Origin: Hephaestia sp. MAHUQ-44
GTDB lineage: Bacteria > Pseudomonadota > Alphaproteobacteria > Sphingomonadales > Sphingomonadaceae
Assembly (NCBI RefSeq): GCF_023806085.1
Contig: NZ_JAMSLX010000004.1
Coordinates: forward strand, 124,001 to 188,000
Direction of reading: 5' to 3'
Length of the DNA: 64,000 nt
Positions 7,743-16,776 of the stretch are shown in pieces (positions within the stretch are counted from its first letter, which is position 1; each line of letters opens with the position of its first letter). A program made the translations under genes and the position numbers. A model generated the notes under the pieces. The model made no database searches. It was not told the origin of the DNA and saw only the letters and a program-made list of their open reading frames with translations.

Positions 7743-10700
7743 TTACTTCCGCGGCTTGACCGTGACCTCGTCGGCGAACACGACCCGGACCGGCCCGAGC
7801 AGCCCCGAATCGACCAGCGCCTCGTCCTTGGAATAGAAATTCCAGGGCGCAAAGGCGACGCGGCCACCGGCGGGCTTGGCCTGACCCTTCTTGTACCAAT
7901 CGGGCAGCTCGGTGATCTTGCGCGCCATGATCGGCGTCTTGGTCTTGCCGTCGGCCGAGAAGCGCTCACCCACCGGCCATTCGGCGTCGACGAAATTGCC
8001 TTCCTCGGGCAAGGCCGCATCGGCGATCAGCCGGTTGGTCCACAGATTGGCGACCTCGAGCGAGACGCTGTTGGCGCCGGCCCGCACGACGTCGGTGATG
8101 TCGACGCGATACGGTTCCTTCCAGGTGATCCCCAGCTTCTGGCCGTTGATCGTGACGTCCGAGATCACTTCGACGCGGCCGAGATCGAGATAGACCCGGC
8201 GTCCCTTGCGCAGCAGCGCGGCGGGCACGTCGATCGAGCGCGTATAGGTCGCGGTGCCGGCGAAGTGGCGAATGCCCGCGTCGGCGTTGCGGCTGAGGCT
8301 CTCGAGTTCGGGCAGCACGGTTTGCGCCGGTGCCCCCCGGCCGGGCTCGAAGGCCACCGTCCACGGGCCCTCGACGACGCGCGGCGCAGGCACCTTGGCT
8401 GTGAACCGCGCACCGGAGCTGGTCGTGTAACGACCCGATTCCCACACCAGCGCCTTGAGGCCGCCATCCTCGGTGCGGGTCAGATCCGCAGGCGACTGGG
8501 CGATCGCGGCTGCCGGCGGCCCGGCGGCGGCTTCGGCGGCGATCTCGGCCGCGCTCAGCACGCGCGCATCGGTGCGGAGCGGAGTGGCGTTGCCCTCGAA
8601 GAAATAGGTGACGCCATTGGGAGCAGCGGGATCGCCGCCGCCCGCGAACACCGGGCGGCCGCTCTTGAGCCCGGAGCGGACCAGCGTGCCGTTCAGGTAC
8701 AGATGCGGCGTGCCGCCGTCATAGACCAGCGCGACGTGCGTCCAGCCCGACAGGGGCTGATGGCTGACCAAGACCGCGGGGACCTTATCCGCGGAGACGC
8801 GCTCGATCACGAACGCGCCGTTGCGCCCGATCGCGAGCCCGGCGATGGCGGTACCTTCGCCGTGGATGTCATGGCCCGACCGCGCCGACACGAGATAGTT
8901 CTTGCCGGTTTCGTTGATCCGCCCGTCGATCGATTCGTCGGGCATCAGCCGCAGGTCGATGTCCGGCTTGGCCCAGCCCGAGATCGTGAAGCTGTCGCGC
9001 GGCGCGGCCGCGGGCGTGGGGGCGGGCGCGGTCACGTCGGCGAAGCGCTTGCCGTCCTTGGCCGCCCACGCCATGCCGGCGGCCTTCGGCGCGCGATCGA
9101 GCATCACGAAGGTCGAACCCGCCGGCGCCAGATCGAACACGACCCGCGTCGTCGTCGCGTTGCTCTCGAACAGGGCAGGGTGGCTGATCGTCCCGGTTTC
9201 GGCATCCCATAGCGCCGGGGCGGCATCGCCGACCCGGAAGGTGCAGCTGATCGTCTCCGCGCGGCGCTCCCGGTTGGCGACGAAATACATATCGCTCGCA
9301 TCGAGCGCGCGGTGCATCCACACTACCTGACCGCCGGGGTGCGCGGTCGTGCATTGTGCATCGGGCACGACGCCGATCTTGGCGAGGGCCTCGCCGACCG
9401 GGCCCGAGGCGAACACACGGCCCTTGCCGACGTGGCGATCGGGTTCGCCGTCGCCCCACACCGCCTGAACCGCGGCGTGGAACGCGGTGTCGCCATCGGT
9501 CTTGCCGGCCAGCGTCATCGGATGCGCCGGGCGCGATCCCATGATCGCCATGCCCTGATCGACGAATTCGCGCAGCTTGGCGGCGAGCGTCGGGGTCATG
9601 CCATCGATACCGTCGGGGATCACCAGCATCCGGTAGCTGGCGCCGTTGGCGAGCACGATCCGCCCGTCCTCGATCCGCGCGCGCGTGAGCAGCACCTCGG
9701 CGTTGACGAGATCGTATTGATAGCCCGCGGGTACCTTGGGATCGAAATGGACGCCGATCTTGGGGTTGGTATCGGGCCCCACGTCGGGGCGGACATATTC
9801 GGACTGGTTGGGGCTATCCTCGCCGACGAAATAGAGCAGATCGGCGACATAGGTGCCCTGGCGCAGCATATATTGCGCGCGGGTGAGGTAATCGATCCAC
9901 GGCCGCCCCTGGCCGAACCAGGTGTTCGAGCGGTCGAGGTTGATGCCCCACGGCCCCATCACCATGCCCGGTGCCGCCTTGGGATTGGGCTGATGCGCCG
10001 CCCGGTGGAACAGGATCTGGTTGACCCCGAGCGCGAACATCTGATCGCCCAGCGTCTTCATCGAATAAGGAAAATCCTGCCAGCGGCTGGTTTCCGCCTC
10101 GCCGGTGAAGGCTTCGGCGGCGATCACGTTCTTGCCGTAGACGTGCGCGGCGGAGGCGACCATCTTGACGGTGCGGTTGTCGGTCCATGGCGTGCGCGAC
10201 CAGAATTCGCTCGTCGGAATCTGCGCGCGGCCAGAGACCTGCAACGCGTCGAACGCGCCGGGGCCATAGCCTTCGACGAAGAAGCGCAGCCCGGCCTCGT
10301 TCGCCCGCTGCTGCATCCGGCCGTAATAATTGTCGACCATCATATCGGCCAGCGTGCGGCGGAAATCGAACAGGAAGCGATCCGATGTATCGCGATCGCC
10401 GACGATGCGGCCCGTCAGCGCCGGCAGATAGGGCCGGATGTCATAATCGTTGCGGGCCGCGAAATCATGCGGCAGCGTCGGCGTCCAGTTTTGCAGGCCA
10501 GCTTCGAAACTGTCGATCATGGCCATGTTGAACGACTTGCCGACGAGCGATCCCGCCGCTTTCGCCATCTTGCCGACGCTGTTGTCGAATTGATAATCGA
10601 CCGCCGCCGCACTCAGCTTGTCGATCTCGAGCCCGCGCCCGGCATCGGATGCGGCGACGTTGATATGGCCGGTGCTGGTGTGGCCGAAGCGCATCACCGT

Positions 10701-11813
10701 CCAGCGCCCGGCCGGGGGCGTCCAGCGTAGCGTGCCGTCGGCCGCGAGCTTGTCGGTGATGTCGATCACCTTGTTGGGGTCGATCGCATCGCGCGTATCG
10801 CTGTCGGTGGCGTGCCGTGCGGGATCGGCGGCCATCTCGAACGCATGTTCGCCCTTCATGCCCCAATCGTCGATCCGGGGGCTGGCGTAGAACAGCGCCT
10901 CGGCGAGCATCGCCTTGGTCGTCGGCGTGATCCGGAAATGGCGGGCAGTGACCGCCGGGAAGTTGAGCGAGCCGGGCGATTCGATCCCGCGTTCGCGGCC
11001 GACCGATACCTTGCCCACCGGCCGCCACTGGACGCCATCGTCCGATGCCTCGATCGTCGCGGAAAAAACGGCGTCGTGTGCGCCGTAGAGCGTGACGGCG
11101 CGGGCGGTGAAGGGTGCTTTCATCGTGACGATCAGCGGCGTACCCGGCGCGATCTCGGTGACGGTATTGAGATTGCGGTCGGTCAGCGTGGCGGCCGAAA
11201 CCCCGGCACCCACGCGCATCGAGGCGACTCGCTCACGGTAATAGCTTTCGTCGCCCTGCGATGCCGGGAAGGCGATCACGAACGCGTCGCGATAATAATC
11301 GCGCTTGGCATAGGGCCGGGCGAGCTTGACCGACAGCGGCTTGCCGCCGGCGACGGTGGTTTCGGTCCAGACGATCTGCTGCATCGACAGCGCGGGCGTG
11401 ACCCACGGTCCGCCGCTCGACGACCAGCCCGGTGCGTTGTGCACCCCGACCTCAAGCCCGAGTTCGCCGGCCTTGGACGCCATGTGCGTCATCAAATCGA
11501 GCCAGTGCGGGCTCATATAATCGACCGGCCCCTTGGGCACGTCGCTGCTGCCGTCGAACATCATCGCGCCGCCGAGGCCGATGTCGCGCATCCCGGTAAG
11601 GTCGGAGTCGAGGCCCTCCTTGGTGACGTTGCCGTTCATCCAGTGATAGAAGGTGCCCGGCCGCGCGCTCATCGGCGGATTGCGGAAGGTTTCGGCGTCG
11701 GGTGCCGCCGACGGGGCGGGGGCGGGAGCAGCGGCGCGGTCCTGCGCGGTTGCCGCCGTCATCGCCAGCACCGCCAGCGCGCTACCCGTCGTCCATCGTC
11801 CGATCGCTCTCAT
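7743..11813 (-). CDS. GH106 alpha-L-rhamnosidase with embedded LamG-like domain
   Basis: 1356 aa, secreted (signal ending near TAATAQ). The N-terminal half carries the GH106 signature region FYHWMNGNVTKEGLDSDLTGMRDIGLGGAMMF, the VGVHNAPGWSSSGGPW motif, and FFVEGYGPGAFDALQVSGRAQIPTSEFW further in. A laminin-G/concanavalin-like beta-sandwich (FTISGWAKPDI to HLYLNGTLV) is inserted in the C-terminal half, followed by a GH2-type sugar-binding domain (VYLDLGRVEVISDVTINGQKLG). GH106 enzymes remove alpha-L-rhamnose from rhamnogalacturonan II side chains or glycosides. It is the last gene of a minus-strand operon, 18 bp after the CoA-transferase, preceded by GGAG. The coupling of a secreted rhamnosidase to cytosolic CoA chemistry is unusual. 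Confidence 0.9.
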   Translation of the reverse strand: MRAIGRWTTGSALAVLAMTAATAQDRAAAPAPAPSAAPDAETFRNPPMSARPGTFYHWMNGNVTKEGLDSDLTGMRDIGLGGAMMFDGSSDVPKGPVDYMSPHWLDLMTHMASKAGELGLEVGVHNAPGWSSSGGPWVTPALSMQQIVWTETTVAGGKPLSVKLARPYAKRDYYRDAFVIAFPASQGDESYYRERVASMRVGAGVSAATLTDRNLNTVTEIAPGTPLIVTMKAPFTARAVTLYGAHDAVFSATIEASDDGVQWRPVGKVSVGRERGIESPGSLNFPAVTARHFRITPTTKAMLAEALFYASPRIDDWGMKGEHAFEMAADPARHATDSDTRDAIDPNKVIDITDKLAADGTLRWTPPAGRWTVMRFGHTSTGHINVAASDAGRGLEIDKLSAAAVDYQFDNSVGKMAKAAGSLVGKSFNMAMIDSFEAGLQNWTPTLPHDFAARNDYDIRPYLPALTGRIVGDRDTSDRFLFDFRRTLADMMVDNYYGRMQQRANEAGLRFFVEGYGPGAFDALQVSGRAQIPTSEFWSRTPWTDNRTVKMVASAAHVYGKNVIAAEAFTGEAETSRWQDFPYSMKTLGDQMFALGVNQILFHRAAHQPNPKAAPGMVMGPWGINLDRSNTWFGQGRPWIDYLTRAQYMLRQGTYVADLLYFVGEDSPNQSEYVRPDVGPDTNPKIGVHFDPKVPAGYQYDLVNAEVLLTRARIEDGRIVLANGASYRMLVIPDGIDGMTPTLAAKLREFVDQGMAIMGSRPAHPMTLAGKTDGDTAFHAAVQAVWGDGEPDRHVGKGRVFASGPVGEALAKIGVVPDAQCTTAHPGGQVVWMHRALDASDMYFVANRERRAETISCTFRVGDAAPALWDAETGTISHPALFESNATTTRVVFDLAPAGSTFVMLDRAPKAAGMAWAAKDGKRFADVTAPAPTPAAAPRDSFTISGWAKPDIDLRLMPDESIDGRINETGKNYLVSARSGHDIHGEGTAIAGLAIGRNGAFVIERVSADKVPAVLVSHQPLSGWTHVALVYDGGTPHLYLNGTLVRSGLKSGRPVFAGGGDPAAPNGVTYFFEGNATPLRTDARVLSAAEIAAEAAAGPPAAAIAQSPADLTRTEDGGLKALVWESGRYTTSSGARFTAKVPAPRVVEGPWTVAFEPGRGAPAQTVLPELESLSRNADAGIRHFAGTATYTRSIDVPAALLRKGRRVYLDLGRVEVISDVTINGQKLGITWKEPYRVDITDVVRAGANSVSLEVANLWTNRLIADAALPEEGNFVDAEWPVGERFSADGKTKTPIMARKITELPDWYKKGQAKPAGGRVAFAPWNFYSKDEALVDSGLLGPVRVVFADEVTVKPRK

Positions 11814-11831
11814 TATCGACTCCTGCGTCTT

Positions 11832-12950
11832 TTAAAGGTTGAATTCGCGCCGGATCGCGGCGCCATGTTGATCGATCGCCGGTGCTCCGGCGGGATTGCT
11901 TGCGCGCGCGCCGTCGATGCGCAGCGGCGCGCGCGTGGTGGTGACCGGCCCTGCCTGCTGGAGCATCCCGAGCCGCGCGAACGCGTCGGAGGCGAGCAGG
12001 GCAGGCCAGTCGAGCACCGGCGCACACCAGATGTCGTGCGCGCGTAGCGCTTGCATCCATGCGTCGGTGGTCTGCTGGGCGATGCGCTCGGCGATGCGCG
12101 CCTTGATCGCGTCGCGATCGGCAAAGGGATCGCCGCCCAGATCGAGCGCGAGCAGCGGCGCGAGCCGATCGAGCGGCATCATCGCCAGGGCGAGCCAGCC
12201 ATCCATGGTCCGATAGACGCCATAGGGCGCCCCCAGATAGGCATGGGCATTGTCCACCGCCGCGCGGCGCGGGAGCAGACCGCCATCGTTGAGATGCGTG
12301 GTCAGCACCTCGAACTGGTAATCGACCAGCGCCTCGATCAGGCTGGTTTCGACCAGCGCGCCCTGCCCGGTGATACCGCGCCGCACCAGCGCCGCGAGCA
12401 CGCCTTCGACCAGCACATGGCCCGCGAGCATGTCGGCGATCGACAGCCCCACTGCCTTGGGCCCGTCATCGGCATCGCCGTTGAGCCACATCGCGCCCGA
12501 CAGCGCCTGCGCCAGCAGATCCTGCCCCGGCAAGTCGACCCAGGGGCCGTCCTCGCCATAGCCGCTGATCGTGCCCACCACGAGCCGGGGATTGACCGCG
12601 CGCAACGCCGCAGCGCCGACGCCGAGCCGATCGGCAACGCCGGGACGAAAATTCTGGATCACCACGTCCGCGCGCGCCGCGAGGTGCAGCAATGCGGCGC
12701 GATCGGGGGCGTGCTTGTAATCGAGTGCGATGCTTTCCTTGCCGCGATTGATCGCGTGAAACAGCGTCGAGGCGCCGTCGACATCGGTATCGGAGAGATA
12801 GAGCGTGCGGCAGATATCGCCTGTCTCCGGCCGCTCGATCTTGATGACGCGCGCACCGAGATCGCCGAGCCTGAGCGCGGCCGACGGCCCCGACAGGAAT
12901 TGCGCCATATCGATGACGAGGAGCCCGTCGAGCGGGCATGACGCCGTCAT
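11832..12950 (-). CDS. Family III (CaiB/BaiF) CoA-transferase, copy A
   Basis: 372 aa, cytosolic. The N-terminus [36 protein letters not shown], the NRGKESIALDY and DVVIQNFRPGV motifs, and Asp173 in GLSIADMLAG (the position of the catalytic Asp that forms the aspartyl-CoA intermediate in formyl-CoA transferase) place it in family III. It would move CoA between two carboxylic acids. The start at 12950 is chosen because the ATG overlaps the stop of the upstream SBP-like gene (ATGA), and the family N-terminus begins just after it. A much longer open frame upstream overlaps that gene and is not credible. It is a paralogue of the gene at 14155 on the divergent operon. Acyl substrate unknown. Confidence 0.87.
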   Translation of the reverse strand: MTASCPLDGLLVIDMAQFLSGPSAALRLGDLGARVIKIERPETGDICRTLYLSDTDVDGASTLFHAINRGKESIALDYKHAPDRAALLHLAARADVVIQNFRPGVADRLGVGAAALRAVNPRLVVGTISGYGEDGPWVDLPGQDLLAQALSGAMWLNGDADDGPKAVGLSIADMLAGHVLVEGVLAALVRRGITGQGALVETSLIEALVDYQFEVLTTHLNDGGLLPRRAAVDNAHAYLGAPYGVYRTMDGWLALAMMPLDRLAPLLALDLGGDPFADRDAIKARIAERIAQQTTDAWMQALRAHDIWCAPVLDWPALLASDAFARLGMLQQAGPVTTTRAPLRIDGARASNPAGAPAIDQHGAAIRREFNL

Positions 12951-14050
12951 CGGCGGTTCCGGAACAGTTCGTTGAGCGCGGCCAGCGCCGAGGCGGCGCC
13001 TTCCTCCGCGCGCAGCGCAACATTGAGCCGTTCGGAAGCGGCGTGCTGGAACGCCATGTAACCGTCGTGGCGCGGACGCAGCCAGGCGCGATCGAGCGTC
13101 GCGCGCGTCTCCGCGTAAAAACCGATGACCTCGGCGTTCACCGCGGCGTCGCTCCACGCATCGGCGTGCGCAGGCTGGCCACCGGCGGCGGCATAGAGCC
13201 CGCGCTGGACCAGGCCGCTTGCCACCCATTGCGCGAAGCGTGCGGCCGCGGCGGGCGCCGCGCCCAACGCCGACACGGCGATCCCGGTGCCGCCGAGCGC
13301 CGAGCCCGTCGGATTGGCCGACGGCAGATCGGCGAACGCGATTCGGGTCGGGCGGAAATCGGCAAGCGCATAGCTCATATAGCCATAGATCAGCGGCGAT
13401 ACCGCGATTCGCGCGTCGGGAAGCGCCATCGCCTCGAGGATCGCGATCGGATCGTGTGCATAGGCATCGGGACCAACCAGCGCAGCGAGATCGGCGAGGC
13501 GCTCATAGGCGGCGCGCGCGGCATCGGGGAACAAGATATCGCCCTCGACCGGCAGCGTGACGCCCATCAAGCCGCTCAGCGTGAACAGCGACATCAGCGA
13601 ATGCGGCGGGCGCAGCGCCAGCGCCAATCGCCCGTCGCGGGCAAGCGCGGTTACCGCATCCCAATCGGCGGGCGGGCTCGCGATCCGGCCCGGCACCCAC
13701 GCCTGAACCTGTGCGGCCGCGTCGATCGGCAGCGCCCATTGATGCCCGGCCCAGGCATAGCTTTGGTACGATCCGCCGACCGACCCGGCGGCGATCTCGG
13801 CGAGTGCGTCGGCATCGCACAGCGTGTCGAGCGGGGCGAGGCAGCCGGCGTCGGCAACCTGCCCGACATGCGGATGATCGATCACGATCAGATCGTAACG
13901 ACGCGCCAGTTCCTCGACCGGATAGCTTTCGAAATCCTGGAGCGAACGGCGGTCCCAGGTGATTGCTTCACCCCCTGCTTTCGCCCACGCTTCCGACGCG
14001 GCCGCCAGCGGATCGTAGCCGCGCGGATGGTCCCACGTCATTCCCCGCAT
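12947..14050 (-). CDS. Signal-less SBP-fold protein (family-1 'extracellular' solute-binding-like), cytosolic
   Basis: 367 aa. It has the periplasmic-binding-protein type 2 pattern: YDLIVIDHPHVGQVADAGCLAPLD, an AWAGHQWALPIDAAAQVQAW strand/hinge segment, and helical C-terminal lobes. There is no signal peptide or lipobox. The ATG at 14050 sits 6 nt after GGAGAA and the mature-type sequence MRGMTWDHPRGYDPL begins at once. It is first in an operon with a CoA-transferase (4-bp overlap) and GH106. Homologues are usually annotated as ABC substrate-binding proteins, but that cannot be right if the protein stays in the cytosol. It may be an enzyme, an acyl/sugar carrier or a sensor. Function unknown. 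A second signal-less SBP-like protein is at 19384. Confidence 0.75.
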   Translation of the reverse strand: MRGMTWDHPRGYDPLAAASEAWAKAGGEAITWDRRSLQDFESYPVEELARRYDLIVIDHPHVGQVADAGCLAPLDTLCDADALAEIAAGSVGGSYQSYAWAGHQWALPIDAAAQVQAWVPGRIASPPADWDAVTALARDGRLALALRPPHSLMSLFTLSGLMGVTLPVEGDILFPDAARAAYERLADLAALVGPDAYAHDPIAILEAMALPDARIAVSPLIYGYMSYALADFRPTRIAFADLPSANPTGSALGGTGIAVSALGAAPAAAARFAQWVASGLVQRGLYAAAGGQPAHADAWSDAAVNAEVIGFYAETRATLDRAWLRPRHDGYMAFQHAASERLNVALRAEEGAASALAALNELFRNRR

Positions 14051-14116
14051 CTGCTTTCTCCTGCTCCCGATACCGGTTGACTCGTCTCCTAACGCGCAGC
14101 ATAGCTCTTGGGAAGA

Positions 14117-14133
14117 AATATCATATAAACATA
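14117..14133. promoter_or_regulatory. AT-rich motif in the divergent CoA-transferase promoter region
   Basis: aATATCATATAAACATA stands out in the 104-bp region between the divergent operons starting at 14050 (-) and 14155 (+). It carries the same TATNATA-type core seen before the receptor, rhamnonate and GH127/GH42 units. It is a candidate shared promoter/operator. Confidence 0.4.
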
Positions 14134-14154
14134 CTAATGAGGATCGACGCGCGC

Positions 14155-15336
14155 ATGACCGTGGCCCCGCAGGACAGCCCGCCCGACAGCGGTTTCGTCA
14201 TGCCGCTCTCCGGCGTGACGGTGCTCGACTTCAGCCAGTTTCTCGCCGGCCCTGCGTGTGCGCTGCGGCTTGGTGATCTCGGTGCGCGTGTGATCAAAGT
14301 CGAGCGCCCCGATGGCGGCGATGCCAGCCGCAACCTCTACCTCGCCGATCTCGCGTTCGACCGGGACAGCGCGCTGTTCCACGCGATCAATCGCGGCAAG
14401 CTGTCGGTCGCCGCCGATCTGAAGGATGCCGGCGATCTGGCCAGGGTGCGCGCGCTGATCGCTGGGGCTGACGTGCTGATCCACAATTTCCGGCCCGGTA
14501 TCATGGAGCGGCTGGGGCTCGGCTGGGACGCGCTGTCGGCGCTCAATCCGCGGCTGATCTATGCCGGCGTCAGCGGTTATGGCCCGGTCGGCCCGTGGCG
14601 CGATCGGCCGGGGCAGGATCTGCTGGTCCAGTCGCTGTCGGGGATCGCCTGGCTGTCGGGCGATGCCGATGGGCCGCCGGTGCCCGCGGGGCTGTCGATC
14701 ACCGATATGATGGCGGGCGCGCAGCTCGCGCAGGGGATTCTCGCGCTGCTGGTGCGGCGCGGGGTGACCGGGCAGGGTGGGCGCGTCGATGTCAGCCTGA
14801 TCGAGACCGCGATCGACCTGCAATTCGAGCATTTGGCGGTCTATCTCAATCGCGACGATGCAATGCCCGCGCGCAGCGCGGTCGCCAATGCCAATCTCTA
14901 TCTCGCCGCGCCTTATGGCATTTACGGCACCGCCGACGGTCATCTCGCGATCGCGATGTGCCCGGTCGATCGGCTTGCCGAGGTGGTGGATTGCCCTGCG
15001 CTTGCGGGCTTCCCATCCGATCGCTGGTTCGCCGATCGTGACGCGATCAAGGCGTTGCTGCGCGATCATCTCGCGACGCAGGCGACCCGTTATTGGCTCG
15101 ATCGGCTCGAGCCTGCGGGGATCTGGGCGGCGCCGGTCAACGATTGGCCCGCCTTTACCGCCGATCCGGCGTTTGCCGCGCTCGAGGCCACGCAGCAGGT
15201 CCGTTCGCCGGACGGTGAAGCGCTGACGTTGACGCGCTGCCCGATCCGCGTCGATGGCCGTATTCTTACCAACGAGCGCGCCGCCCCACGGCTCGGCGCC
15301 GACACCGCCCTGATGGAGGCCAGCGATGATCGTTGA
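14155..15336 (+). CDS. Family III (CaiB/BaiF) CoA-transferase, copy B
   Basis: 393 aa from the ATG at 14155; an in-frame ATG at 14137 would add six residues, and the frame is open further upstream without a credible start. The family signature is [40 protein letters not shown], with Asp184 in [12 protein letters not shown] as the candidate catalytic residue. It clearly resembles copy A on the divergent operon. It begins a long plus-strand operon in which it overlaps the MaoC gene by about 11 bp. A CoA-transferase next to a MaoC hydratase suggests activation of a carboxylic acid to its CoA thioester followed by hydration or dehydration. The acid itself is not identifiable. Confidence 0.87.
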   Translation: MTVAPQDSPPDSGFVMPLSGVTVLDFSQFLAGPACALRLGDLGARVIKVERPDGGDASRNLYLADLAFDRDSALFHAINRGKLSVAADLKDAGDLARVRALIAGADVLIHNFRPGIMERLGLGWDALSALNPRLIYAGVSGYGPVGPWRDRPGQDLLVQSLSGIAWLSGDADGPPVPAGLSITDMMAGAQLAQGILALLVRRGVTGQGGRVDVSLIETAIDLQFEHLAVYLNRDDAMPARSAVANANLYLAAPYGIYGTADGHLAIAMCPVDRLAEVVDCPALAGFPSDRWFADRDAIKALLRDHLATQATRYWLDRLEPAGIWAAPVNDWPAFTADPAFAALEATQQVRSPDGEALTLTRCPIRVDGRILTNERAAPRLGADTALMEASDDR

Positions 15337-15778
15337 ACAATATTTCGAGGAATATGAGATCGGTGCGTCGCGCACCAGTTTCGGGCGCACGATCACCGAA
15401 ACCGATTTCGTCGTCCATGCCGGCCACACCGGCGATTTCTTCCCGCACCATATGGATGCCGTCTGGTGTGCGACGCAGGATATCGGCCAGCGCATCGCGC
15501 ATGGTACGATGATCTTTTCGATCGGCATCGGCCTCACCGCGACCACGATCAATCCGCACGCCATGTCGTACGGTTATGATCGGATGCGTTTCATCCGCCC
15601 GGTGCATATCGGCGACACGATCACGACGATCACGACGATCGCCGACAAGCGCGATCATCCCAAGCGCGCGGGCCACGGCGTCGTCACCGAGAAGGTCGAT
15701 ATCCGCAACCAGAACGGCGATACCGTGCTGGCGTGCGAGCATCTCTATCTCGTCACGCGGCGGCAGCCGCTCGCCTGA
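15326..15778 (+). CDS. MaoC-type hotdog-fold hydratase/dehydratase
   Basis: 150 aa, a single hotdog domain. The (R)-hydratase motif is present as [11 protein letters not shown]: Asp37 and His41/42 are in the expected catalytic places, but the usual Asn of GDxNPxH is Phe. Further family features are [15 protein letters not shown] and [16 protein letters not shown]. Members hydrate enoyl-CoA or dehydrate hydroxyacyl-CoA esters. The gene overlaps copy B CoA-transferase and is followed 2 bp later by the ABC solute-binding gene. With the CoA-transferase it should form a two-step acyl-CoA module. No beta-oxidation thiolase, lyase or dehydrogenase for CoA esters is nearby, so the downstream fate is unclear. 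Confidence 0.85.
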   Translation: MIVEQYFEEYEIGASRTSFGRTITETDFVVHAGHTGDFFPHHMDAVWCATQDIGQRIAHGTMIFSIGIGLTATTINPHAMSYGYDRMRFIRPVHIGDTITTITTIADKRDHPKRAGHGVVTEKVDIRNQNGDTVLACEHLYLVTRRQPLA

Positions 15779-15780
15779 TC

Positions 15781-16776
15781 ATGCGCTGGCGCCCGCTTCC
15801 CCTGCTTCTCTGGGCGATCGTCGTTGCGGCGGCGATCACTGCGTTGGTGTCGCTGCGCCATGCCGCGCGCGCCGACGCCCCGACGGCGGCCGCGGTTGCC
15901 GGTGGGCCGCGGTACGGGCTGTCGACGGTGGGGCTGAGCTATCCCTTCGCCGCCGCGATCGCCAAGGGATTCAGCGATGCCGCGGTGCGTACCGGGGCGA
16001 CGCCGGTGGTGCTCGACGCCAAGGGCAGCGTGCAGAAGCAGGCCAATGACATCGACGATCTGGTTGCGCAGGGCGTGAAGGGCATCGCGATCATGCCGCT
16101 CGATTCGGTGGTCGCGCAAGGCTGGGTCGATCGCATCGGCCGCGCGGGCGTGCCGGTGGCGGCGGTGGCCGCGCTGGTCGGCGATCCGCGCACGCGGGCG
16201 ATCGACGATGTCTATCCCGGTCTGGTCGCGCTTGCCTCGCAGGATGAAGTGGCGGCGGGCGAAGCGGCGGGTACGCTCGCGGCCCGGTTGCTACCGCGCG
16301 ACCGCCCGGCGCGGATCGCGGTGATCGAGGGCGCGGCCGGCTTCCCCGAGGTCGAGCAGCGCGCGCGCGGTTTCCGGCAGGGCCTGGAAAAGGCGGGCGT
16401 CCGCTACACGATCGTCGCGTCACAGCCCGGCAATTGGACGGCGCAGGGTGGCGAGGCGGCGTGCCAGAACATCCTTGCCGCGCAGCCCGACATCGATCTG
16501 CTGTTCAACGAGGCCGACGACATGGTGATTGGTTGTGCCCGCGCGGTGCGCGCCGCAGGGTCGCACGCGCGGCTGATCGGCGTCGGCGGCTCGAAGCTCG
16601 CGGTCGCCTCGATCAAGGCGGGCGCGGTGGACGGCACCGTTTGTTTCAAGCCCGAGGCGCTGGGTGCGCTCGCGTTCGAGGCGCTGCACGCGCCGCAAGC
16701 GGGCCCGCGCTTCCGTACCTATCCGATCCCGGCGGTCACCCGCGCCAATGTCGATGCGTGTGTCGGCCAATGGTGA
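15781..16776 (+). CDS. Ribose-type sugar ABC transporter, periplasmic binding protein
   Basis: 331 aa. An N-terminal signal/anchor (LLLWAIVVAAAITALVSL, cleavage near ARADA) leads into a type-1 periplasmic binding fold: YGLSTVGLSYPFAAAIAKGFSDAA, DIDDLVAQGVKGIAIMPLD, AVIEGAAGFPEVEQRARGFRQGL. It is the binding component of the importer whose ATPase and permease follow with short overlaps (ATG of the ATPase at 16770). Unlike the two SBP-like proteins at 12947 and 19384 it has a clear export signal, so the importer already has its own receptor. The sugar is unknown; D-apiose, L-rhamnose or another released monosaccharide is possible. Confidence 0.88.
   Translation: MRWRPLPLLLWAIVVAAAITALVSLRHAARADAPTAAAVAGGPRYGLSTVGLSYPFAAAIAKGFSDAAVRTGATPVVLDAKGSVQKQANDIDDLVAQGVKGIAIMPLDSVVAQGWVDRIGRAGVPVAAVAALVGDPRTRAIDDVYPGLVALASQDEVAAGEAAGTLAARLLPRDRPARIAVIEGAAGFPEVEQRARGFRQGLEKAGVRYTIVASQPGNWTAQGGEAACQNILAAQPDIDLLFNEADDMVIGCARAVRAAGSHARLIGVGGSKLAVASIKAGAVDGTVCFKPEALGALAFEALHAPQAGPRFRTYPIPAVTRANVDACVGQW

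Noticed and set aside
5792..8020. Minus-strand open frame of 742 codons across GH127 and the terminator
   Set aside because: It runs antisense through a well-supported glycosidase and through the bidirectional terminator, with shadow-like composition.
12951..13229. N-terminal extension of CoA-transferase A to 13229
   Set aside because: It lies fully inside the SBP-like gene on the same strand in another frame and has low-complexity Arg-rich sequence.
13963..14154. N-terminal extension of CoA-transferase B from 13963
   Set aside because: It overlaps the divergent SBP-like gene and the AT-rich promoter, and the family N-terminus begins after 14155.
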